Source: Syntrophus sp. (in: bacteria) (GTDB taxonomy: Bacteria; Desulfobacterota; Syntrophia; Syntrophales; UBA8958). Taken from it: a stretch of DNA of 7,943 nt. Where the stretch lies: the NCBI GenBank assembly GCA_003451635.1, contig DMAT01000067.1, forward strand, positions 1 through 7,943. The letters run 5' to 3'. The notes below the pieces were generated by a model. The model ran no database searches and was not told where the DNA came from. It was given only the letters and a program-made list of their open reading frames with translations. Below, in pieces: positions 1 to 5,064 of this stretch. The position numbers were made by a program, and so were the translations under genes. The stretch's first letter is position 1, and each line of letters begins with the position of its first letter.

Positions 1-2
1 CC

Positions 3-803
3 CGGGACCTTTACCTTTCCCCGGGAGCTATTTTACCATACAGCGCCTCCACGGGATGCTACTGGCGGCGCTGCCGGTTCTGTCCGGAGAAGGCGGAAGG
101 GAATCAATATCGACCCCTGCCGATAAAAAAAGTCCTCGCCGATCTGGAGCGTCTCAAGAACGAAACGAATCCCCTCCTGATCCATTTCCTCGACAACGCC
201 GTCAGTCCGGCCTTGCTGACCGCCCTCGCCGAACAGCGGAACAGCATACCCTGGTATGGTTTTGTCCGGATTACGGAACAATTGGCGAACCCAAAATTAT
301 GTCGCCGTTTGCATGAGGCTGGGTGTGTCATGTTGAAATTGGGGCTGGAATCTGGTGATCAGGGGGTTCTCGACGCCCTGGAGAAGGGCATTGACTTGGA
401 AGCAGCCTCCCGGGTACTCCGGAACCTGAAGGAGGCGGGTATCGGGACCTATGTATATCTCCTCTTCGGAACCCCGGCCGAAGACCGGGCCGCCGCCCGC
501 CGCACCATGGAATATATAGTGGAAAACAGTTCCTCTATAGATTTTCTCAACGTGGCGATCTTTAACATGCCGGCTTATGCCGCCGCCGGTGATCTTGTGA
601 CCCGGCCCTTCTCAACGGGAGATCTTTCTCTCTATACGGATTTTGAACATCCCCAGGGCTGGGACCGACGGGAGGTGAGGAGCTTTGTCAATGGTGAGTT
701 AAGGAAGCATCCGGCGATTGCTGCCATCCTTAATCGGGCGCCCCGCATTTTTACATCCAACCACGCCCCTTTGCAGTTGCTTCAAGCTGCCCCTGCTATT
801 TGA
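3..803 (+). CDS. Radical SAM domain protein, C-terminal part (5' end outside window)
   Basis: The reading frame is open from the first bases of the window and ends at TGA 801-803, giving 266 visible residues, so the true start lies upstream. Visible residues 18-27 read GCYWRRCRFC, a radical SAM iron-sulfur cluster site, but with CX4CX2C rather than the usual CX3CX2C spacing. Further on come FLDNAVSP (like the family's F-D-D-isp strand), GCVMLKLGLESGDQGVLDAL (the standard SAM-binding glycine/glutamate strand GxESGxxxvL) and a later strand with LLFGTPAED. This matches the core half-barrel of B12-binding-type radical SAM enzymes, in which a cobalamin domain would precede the part seen here; that domain is not visible and is inferred only from similarity. 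The enzymes cleave S-adenosylmethionine reductively to start radical chemistry; the substrate cannot be told. The gene converges on the BrkB-like gene and its last 8 bp overlap it, with no terminator between them. Confidence 0.85.
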   Translation, partial: RDLYLSPGAILPYSASTGCYWRRCRFCPEKAEGNQYRPLPIKKVLADLERLKNETNPLLIHFLDNAVSPALLTALAEQRNSIPWYGFVRITEQLANPKLCRRLHEAGCVMLKLGLESGDQGVLDALEKGIDLEAASRVLRNLKEAGIGTYVYLLFGTPAEDRAAARRTMEYIVENSSSIDFLNVAIFNMPAYAAAGDLVTRPFSTGDLSLYTDFEHPQGWDRREVRSFVNGELRKHPAIAAILNRAPRIFTSNHAPLQLLQAAPAI

Positions 804-2334
804 AAATGATCCGCCATGCCTTTTCCTTGTCGAAACCGGCAATCCGTCCCTCCTTATAATGCAGAACGCCCGACTGATCGAGTTCATGGAGAATATCCTC
901 TATCTCGCTATCGTCTTTCCCGGTGAGGGACGTCAGTTCAGAAACGGGTTCCAAATCTTGGGGAAAAGGATCGTTTTTCAGAAAATACACCATCAGGATC
1001 AGGCGGAGCCAGGAATGGGTTGTATTTTCGATGACTTCATTGCTTTTTTTTATTCGGTGGGAAAATTCCTTGAGCATGAGGAGAGAGGCATCGTCGCTCT
1101 CTCTCAGCAGGCTTCGGAAAGTACCCCCGTCTATTACCGCCAGCTCCGCGTCCTCGCTTGCCTTTGCCGAGGCGGTCCTTTTGGCCTCGATAAGCGCCGC
1201 TATTTCACCAAAATAATTGCCCGGCCCCATGTCGGCCAAAATTTTTCTTGTCATCCCTAACGTCTTTTCCAGTTGTATCCTTCCGGACAGAATGTAGAAC
1301 ATCTCGTTGCTTGCATCGCCTTCATGAAATACGTAGGTATTCTTGGGATATATGTGGCCGAACTTATGGAAAAGCCTCTCATCAGTGGTCAACCATTTTT
1401 TGCCAGGCTTGAAGAAGGCCTTTTGCAGGAGGATCAAATCCCTTCTCATGAAGGAGGCCATCAGCTCGGCGCAGAAAAGCAGGATCAGGGCGATGTAGAA
1501 TACCCAGATCACAAGGATGACGACAGTTTCCAGGGAACCGAAAATCACATTATAGCGGGTATAGTTGGCGACATACCAGGCAAAAAAATGCTTGGCAACC
1601 TCCATGAGTGCTGAAAAGATCGCCCCCCCCGTGATGGCAATCCCCAGAGGGATTTTCCCGGTGGGGATAACTTTATACAGAATGGTGAAAAATAGTACCG
1701 TGACCAGGAAGGGGATGGCATACTGGAAGAAAGCGCTCTTAATCATGGGAAAGTTCTGGAAAACAGTTTCTGCGAGCAATGGTTGTTTGGCGAGGAGTGC
1801 CATTATAGAGGTAACGACAATACTGGCTACCGCGACCGCCCAGGCGGCAGGAATCATGGCAATGGCAAGAAGCTTCGATGCCAGGTAATTCCGGCGGTCG
1901 TGGGAATGGAAGATCATGCTCATGGCTGTTTCAATAGCCCCGAAAATCATGGAGGAAAACCAAATCAGGGTGATAATTCCGACCCAACCCAGGACGTGCT
2001 TCTTTTCCTCCATGCCGCCAAGCTGTTCAAGCAGGGGGCCGGAGAAATAGGGGCTCAATTTTTTTACACCTTCCAGCATTTCGTGCTGAATATGAGGAAA
2101 GGCGCCAAGAATCTGATTGACCATGATGATGGTCAAAATGAACATGGGAATAAAGGAAAGAATGGAGTAAAGGGCAATGGCCGCCGCCTGGTTTGCGTTC
2201 CCGTTCTTGTCGAAGTTTACGACGGCGTCCACGAAGACGTCCCATCCCCCCATGAGGCGGACCCTGCCTCGGGAGAGCCACTCCTTGGGAGCGAGAATCT
2301 CGGCGAACCTTCTATGAGAGCTTTTATCGGTCAT
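796..2334 (-). CDS. YihY/BrkB-family membrane protein fused to a CRP-like cyclic-nucleotide-binding and winged-helix-like C-terminal half
   Basis: The protein has 512 residues. Residues about 30-298 are the YihY/virulence factor BrkB domain: the signature AIALYSILSFIPMFILTI lies at 52-69, several hydrophobic helices follow (about 115-135, 155-182, 203-223, 228-245), and the last segment YNVIFGSLETVVIL...ALILLFCAEL (261-291) is typical of the family. Residues about 318-412 form a cNMP-binding fold, with FGEIAAL (375-381) and KRTA (385-388) matching the phosphate-binding cassette; the glutamate, arginine and hydroxyl residue that contact cyclic nucleotide in CRP are kept (E377, R386, T387). Residues 413-455 resemble the CRP dimer helix, and about 461-502 resemble a small winged helix. 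YihY proteins are usually about 300 residues, so the last 200 are an addition. The family's role is poorly known (envelope integrity; old RNase BN claims were withdrawn). Inference: an inner-membrane protein gated by a cytoplasmic ligand. The ATG at 2334 has AAGGA about 11-12 nt upstream. An 8-G tract (1623-1630) lies inside the gene. Confidence 0.88.
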   Translation of the reverse strand: MTDKSSHRRFAEILAPKEWLSRGRVRLMGGWDVFVDAVVNFDKNGNANQAAAIALYSILSFIPMFILTIIMVNQILGAFPHIQHEMLEGVKKLSPYFSGPLLEQLGGMEEKKHVLGWVGIITLIWFSSMIFGAIETAMSMIFHSHDRRNYLASKLLAIAMIPAAWAVAVASIVVTSIMALLAKQPLLAETVFQNFPMIKSAFFQYAIPFLVTVLFFTILYKVIPTGKIPLGIAITGGAIFSALMEVAKHFFAWYVANYTRYNVIFGSLETVVILVIWVFYIALILLFCAELMASFMRRDLILLQKAFFKPGKKWLTTDERLFHKFGHIYPKNTYVFHEGDASNEMFYILSGRIQLEKTLGMTRKILADMGPGNYFGEIAALIEAKRTASAKASEDAELAVIDGGTFRSLLRESDDASLLMLKEFSHRIKKSNEVIENTTHSWLRLILMVYFLKNDPFPQDLEPVSELTSLTGKDDSEIEDILHELDQSGVLHYKEGRIAGFDKEKAWRIIFK

Positions 2335-2447
2335 TTTTGTAAGGATTCCTTCATTGAGTTCTGCCTGCTATTCTTCCCTTCAGATCAAGTCTATAACGGC
2401 CTTCAGATCCGGAGCAATCATGGCTTTGTGAGGTGGCTGTCTCTTGC

Positions 2448-2544
2448 CGCTTGACCTTTCGGGACCAGCCCCGGGTTGTATTGCGTCGTAAATGAGTTTA
2501 CCCCGGCGCTGTTTATCGCCGTTTACTGCCATAAAGGTCAAGCG
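2448..2544. repeat. 12-bp perfect inverted repeat enclosing 73 bp with two small internal hairpins
   Basis: CGCTTGACCTTT at 2448-2459 is the exact reverse complement of AAAGGTCAAGCG at 2533-2544. Inside lie two short stems: GTAAA/TTTAC (2488-2492 with 2497-2501, 4-nt loop) and CGGCG/CGCCG (2504-2508 with 2517-2521, 8-nt loop). The layout could be a branched RNA, a cruciform or a small MITE-like element with 12-bp ends. No target-site duplication is seen outside the arms. It lies between divergent promoters, so a paired operator is possible too, although 73 bp between half-sites is wide. The structure is seen directly; its function is unknown. Confidence 0.6.
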
Positions 2545-2692
2545 AAAATTGAGATCTGGTCCGCCAGGCCATGAAGGCCGTTCATAATAAATGTTCATCC
2601 CTTTGCATCCCCACTTTATTTTTAGTTCTAAATCGGTTATATGGCGAACGTTCAGGTCATCGAAAGACGCCGGTAATGAATAGGTAAATAAT

Positions 2693-2697
2693 GAGGG
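2693..2697 (+). promoter_or_regulatory. Ribosome binding site deciding the porin start
   Basis: GAGGG at 2693-2697 lies 5 nt before the ATG at 2703 and 8 nt before the ATG at 2706. The in-frame ATG at 2691 overlaps this motif and has only a weak AGG upstream. This favours 2703 or 2706 over 2691, and these starts also give the more usual short basic N-terminus (MMRFKK or MRFKK). Confidence 0.6.
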
Positions 2698-2702
2698 TGA
2701 TT

Positions 2703-3632
2703 ATGATGAGATTCAAAAAAACTACAGCAGTGGTCTTGTCGTTGTTTTTGCTATTGATTGGAGCGGCGGCTGCGGTTGCCGCAGAGGCCGTGCCGATGGA
2801 AGAGACGAAAAAGGTGGAACAGAAAGCTGGGGAAGTGCGGCCGACGACCGATTTGACGGTAAGCGTCCTGAGCGCTTATATATCCAAGGGCGATGAACTG
2901 TCCCGCAACAGCATTGTCATTCAGCCCCAGATTGTGCTTGGTTACAAGGGTTTTTCCCTTAATGTCTGGGGAAATCTGGATACGCGGCCCTATCTCGCCG
3001 AGACGTCAACCTACAAGGGAGACAAAAGGCAGAACTGGACGGAGACGGATTTGACCCTTGCTTACAATCGGTCTTTCGGGATCGTGAACACAGGGATTGC
3101 CTACGCCTATTTCGGAAACGCCGCCTATTGGAACTCAGACAGCACCGGCGCTGGACCTGACCAGAAAGATGACCAGGAGTTCTCCCTGTCTCTGGGTTTG
3201 AACACGATCCTTTCTCCCAATCTCAAGGTGGCGCGATCCTTTGACAGCACCCAGATCTGGTATGTCTTGCTGGGTATATCCCACACCTTCGAGATCAATA
3301 AAGTCTTCGGTGTGAGCCTTGCCGCCTCTGGCAGTTACCTCGTCAGCCAGGATGACAACCGTCTGAAGATCAACAGCGACGGAACGGATAGAAAGGCGGA
3401 TGGTTCGAGGAACGACCGGTACAATAATTTCCACGATGCCGTGGTTTCGTTAAACCTCCCCGTCAAGCCGACTTCGTATCTGACAATTACCCCCCAGCTC
3501 TCTTATGTTTTTCCCATGGGCGACGATGCGAAATATGACATGAAAAGCAGGAGCATGCAGTTTGATACGACCTTTGTGGACCGTCAGAACGCCTATCTGG
3601 TAGGCGGGGTGTCCGTGCAACTGAGTTTCTAA
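2703..3632 (+). CDS. TorF-family (Gcw_chp-like) putative outer-membrane porin
   Basis: From the ATG at 2703 the product has 309 residues; a longer form from the ATG at 2691 adds four. The N-terminus MMRFKKTTAVVLSLFLLLIG followed by AAAAVAA is a Sec signal peptide, with likely cleavage after AVAA. Mature residues start with a charged linker (MEETKKVEQKAGE), then LTVSVLSAYISKGDELSRNS and the strand VLGYKGFSLNVWGNL, which match the opening of the TorF/TIGR02001 (Gcw_chp) family, whose consensus carries tS-Y-f-RG-s-s followed by G-y-a-W. The rest alternates polar and hydrophobic residues as in beta strands, and the protein ends in VSVQLSF, with the terminal phenylalanine that the BAM machinery recognises. 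It should sit in the outer membrane as a small barrel; what it passes is unknown. It stands alone on the + strand. A relic of a second copy of its 3' region lies at 4336-4419. Confidence 0.82.
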   Translation: MMRFKKTTAVVLSLFLLLIGAAAAVAAEAVPMEETKKVEQKAGEVRPTTDLTVSVLSAYISKGDELSRNSIVIQPQIVLGYKGFSLNVWGNLDTRPYLAETSTYKGDKRQNWTETDLTLAYNRSFGIVNTGIAYAYFGNAAYWNSDSTGAGPDQKDDQEFSLSLGLNTILSPNLKVARSFDSTQIWYVLLGISHTFEINKVFGVSLAASGSYLVSQDDNRLKINSDGTDRKADGSRNDRYNNFHDAVVSLNLPVKPTSYLTITPQLSYVFPMGDDAKYDMKSRSMQFDTTFVDRQNAYLVGGVSVQLSF

Positions 3633-3718
3633 GATCAATGATAGGGGCGGCCGTTGAAGGGGAGAAAAAAAGCTCACTAGAAAGGTCGCTCTGAATTCTC
3701 TTGAAGGGGGAAATGAAA

Positions 3719-3753
3719 CACCCGGCCTGCCCCTCTAAAGGAGAGACCGGGTG
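3719..3753. terminator. Likely bidirectional rho-independent terminator between convergent genes
   Basis: CACCCGG (3719-3725) pairs with CCGGGTG (3747-3753), and a weaker CTCT/AGAG pairing is possible inside the 21-nt loop. On the + strand a T5 run follows after six bases (3760-3764); on the - strand the stem is followed by TTTCATTTC. It lies between the stop of the porin gene (3632) and the stop of the secreted-protein gene (3777), so it can serve both. The U-tracts are short and the loop long, so efficiency is uncertain. Confidence 0.6.
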
Positions 3754-3776
3754 CATGGGTTTTTGCGAAGCAGAAA

Positions 3777-4214
3777 TTATTTTGTGAGTTTCAGCTTTAC
3801 GCCTTCCAGAGGAAGCTTTAAATTGACCCCCTGCGTTTTGGCAATGAGTTTGATTAGAACCCCGTTCTGATTCTTCATCGTAATGACGCCGGTGCCTCCC
3901 GCAAGCGTGGCCTCCGCTGTGCCGGTGGTGTAGGTCCCGTTAAAGTCTTTGAGGTTTTTCAGGCCAAAGACATTGCCCGTTGCATCCGCACTGCTGATAC
4001 CAACATCAACTACAGATAGCCCGCTAATCTTGAAAGGATAGTCTTTTCCCTGAAATGTTAAAACGCCTTTTCCCCAGCTATAGCCGATGCCGACAGCAAC
4101 CTGCCCCTGTGAGAGTTTGAGGGTGGCGTCCGGCTTGTCCTGGCTGAAGGCCGCCCCGGAGATTAAAAAACACATTACCAGAACCATAACTACCAACCTT
4201 AGTGCACGCTTCAT
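3777..4214 (-). CDS. Small secreted protein of unknown function
   Basis: The product has 145 residues from the chosen ATG at 4214. A longer frame starts at 4262, but AGGGGGT (4222-4228) sits 7 nt before 4214 and the basic start MKRALRLVV opens a proper signal peptide there. Residues 1-24 (MKRALRLVV, then a hydrophobic stretch ending GAAFS) are a Sec signal peptide; the single cysteine at 15 does not form a lipobox. The mature part is glycine-rich and beta-like: VAVGIGYSWGKGVLTFQGK, ISGLSVVDVGISSADATG, FNGTYTTGTAEATLAGG, then NQNGVLIKLIAKTQGVNLKL and LEGVKLKLTK. The order (G-x-G-x-L, then G-S-DVG, F-G, GG-G, N-GV-I, GV-L-L) faintly recalls the DUF1134/EipA envelope proteins, but this is layout only and I do not assign the family. 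Location: periplasm or outer-membrane inner face. It is transcribed alone from a strong promoter at 4298-4326 and ends at a shared terminator. Confidence 0.82.
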   Translation of the reverse strand: MKRALRLVVMVLVMCFLISGAAFSQDKPDATLKLSQGQVAVGIGYSWGKGVLTFQGKDYPFKISGLSVVDVGISSADATGNVFGLKNLKDFNGTYTTGTAEATLAGGTGVITMKNQNGVLIKLIAKTQGVNLKLPLEGVKLKLTK

Positions 4215-4221
4215 AAATGAT

Positions 4222-4228
4222 ACCCCCT
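4222..4228 (-). promoter_or_regulatory. Ribosome binding site deciding the secreted-protein start
   Basis: Read on the minus strand this is AGGGGGT, 7 nt before the ATG at 4212-4214. The other in-frame ATG (4262) has only a weak ACAGG before it and would place 16 polar residues ahead of the signal peptide. Confidence 0.65.
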
Positions 4229-4297
4229 TTTTTTGTTTGGGATCGTCTCCCGTTTGATCCATTGCCTGTCTAATATAGATTCCTCTGACTGTGGGGC

Positions 4298-4326
4298 ACT
4301 ATAAGGAAAGATGCGTTTTGTGTCAA
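4298..4326 (-). promoter_or_regulatory. Sigma70-type promoter of the secreted-protein gene
   Basis: On the minus strand a perfect -35 box TTGACA (4321-4326) is followed by exactly 17 bp and a -10 box TATAGT (4298-4303; five of six consensus bases). Transcription should begin near 4291, giving an untranslated leader of about 77 nt to the ATG at 4214. This is the strongest promoter match I found in the window, so the gene is probably well expressed by the housekeeping sigma factor. Confidence 0.75.
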
Positions 4327-4335
4327 CAGATATGT

Positions 4336-4419
4336 GCCATCCCTACCCTGGTTCTGCCCATTGAGCCTGCCTCGTATCTCACTATTACTACTCAGATCTC
4401 TTACGTTATTTCACCATAG
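4336..4419 (+). pseudogene. Relic of a second TorF-type porin gene (C-terminal strand fragment)
   Basis: Frame 4336-4416, ending at TAG 4417-4419, translates to 27 residues that align without gaps to the intact porin at about 3439-3519. The relic has PASYLTITTQISYVISP where the porin has PTSYLTITPQLSYVFPM, and AIPTLVLPIE where the porin has AVVSLNLPVK. About 15 of 27 residues are identical by eye. There is no start codon in frame, and homology stops close to the -35 box of the neighbouring promoter on the left and about 10 bp before the response-regulator stop codon on the right. The last third of the barrel (signature GDDAKYD to the C-terminal F) is absent. It is not a functional gene; it is what remains of a diverged tandem copy or of a former neighbouring paralogue. 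Confidence 0.8.
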
Positions 4420-4425
4420 GGTGCT

Positions 4426-5064
4426 TCATTCAACGAGTTTGTTCTGGACGGCGTAAAGAGTGATTTCGGCATTGTTTTTCAGCCGCATTTTGTCGATGAT
4501 GTGGCTCCGGTAGGTGCTGATTGTCTTGACGCTCAGGCAAAGCTGATCAGCGATGTCGGTGACGGTCTTTCCCGAAGCGATCATAAGCATAACCTGGTAT
4601 TCCCGGTCGGAAAGCCTTTCGTGGATGGGTTTGGATCCGTCCTCACCCAGGTAATCGGTAAGTTTTTCCGCAAGGGACGAGCTGATATATTTGCCTCCCT
4701 GAGAGATCTTGCGAATGGCGGCGATGAGCTCATTAGGGGCGCTGGCCTTGGTCATGTAACCGGAGGCTCCCGCCCGGAGCGCCCGGATGGCGTATTGCTC
4801 TTCCGGGTAAATACTCAGGATCATCACGGGGAGCTTGGGTTTTTCCACTTTCAGGTCCTTGAGGACTTCCAGCCCGTTCCTTCCCGGCATGGAGATGTCG
4901 AGGAGGACAATGTCGTAATCCTTTTTCCTGATCAGATTCAGGACCTCCTGGCCGTTTTCCGCTTCATCGGCGACGGTCATATCCTGGGTGTCGGAAATGA
5001 CCTGCTTGAATCCAGCCCGGACGATGGGATGGTCATCGGCGATTAGAATCTTGATCTTTTTCAT
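4426..5064 (-). CDS. NarL/FixJ-family two-component response regulator
   Basis: The product has 212 residues. The receiver domain covers 1-125: acidic pocket D10-D11 in IADDHP, phosphoacceptor D56 in LLDISMPG, switch residue S84, and K106 in GYMTKAS. A LuxR/GerE helix-turn-helix covers about 148-212: LSDREYQVMLMIASG, then VTDIADQLCLSVKTISTYRSHI with recognition-helix residues KTISTYRSHI. All residues needed for phosphorylation and DNA binding are kept. The start ATG overlaps the kinase stop (ATGA, 5061-5064) with GGAG just upstream inside the kinase gene, so translation is coupled. It is the cognate partner of that kinase. No terminator is visible after its stop; transcripts may run on into the porin relic and the secreted-protein gene. 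Target promoters are unknown. Confidence 0.95.
   Translation of the reverse strand: MKKIKILIADDHPIVRAGFKQVISDTQDMTVADEAENGQEVLNLIRKKDYDIVLLDISMPGRNGLEVLKDLKVEKPKLPVMILSIYPEEQYAIRALRAGASGYMTKASAPNELIAAIRKISQGGKYISSSLAEKLTDYLGEDGSKPIHERLSDREYQVMLMIASGKTVTDIADQLCLSVKTISTYRSHIIDKMRLKNNAEITLYAVQNKLVE

Larger units (their letters stand above)
2335..2702. other. Divergent intergenic region between the BrkB-like gene and the porin gene
   Basis: This stretch separates two divergently transcribed genes and should hold both promoters. I found no convincing sigma70 or sigma54 promoter for either side; the best minus-strand candidate (TTGCTC, 16-bp gap, TATAGA, about 2387-2414) matches the consensus poorly. 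A 72-codon minus-strand frame (2380-2598) runs through it, but it has no family resemblance and contains the inverted repeat, so it is not called. The clearest structure is the 12-bp perfect inverted repeat listed separately. Confidence 0.6.

Noticed and set aside
1783..2454. A 223-codon open frame on the + strand, opposite the BrkB-like gene
   Set aside because: Low-complexity histidine/glycine/asparagine-rich translation without domain resemblance; the minus frame is clearly the YihY/BrkB domain.
2448..2544. An integron attC site
   Set aside because: The paired arms lack the RYYYAAC and GTTRRRY core boxes in the expected positions, and no integrase or cassette array is present.
2380..2598. 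A 72-codon minus-strand frame in the divergent intergenic region
   Set aside because: No good ribosome site or family resemblance, and it contains the 97-bp inverted-repeat element. The last codons (MIAPDLKAVIDLI) look somewhat protein-like, so a gene remnant is possible but cannot be supported.
2603..2642. A sigma70 or sigma54 promoter for the porin gene
   Set aside because: TTGCAT at 2603 has no acceptable -10 box 16-18 bp downstream, and no GG-N10-GC pair of sigma54 type was found.
3713..3787. A 24-codon + strand frame after GAAGGGGGAA, starting at ATG 3713
   Set aside because: The purine run is too close to the ATG for a normal ribosome site, and the frame runs through the terminator hairpin into the end of the convergent gene.
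4263..4425. A terminator for the kinase/regulator operon
   Set aside because: No G+C-rich hairpin followed by a T-run was found on the minus strand after 4426; the stretch is explained by the porin relic and the promoter.
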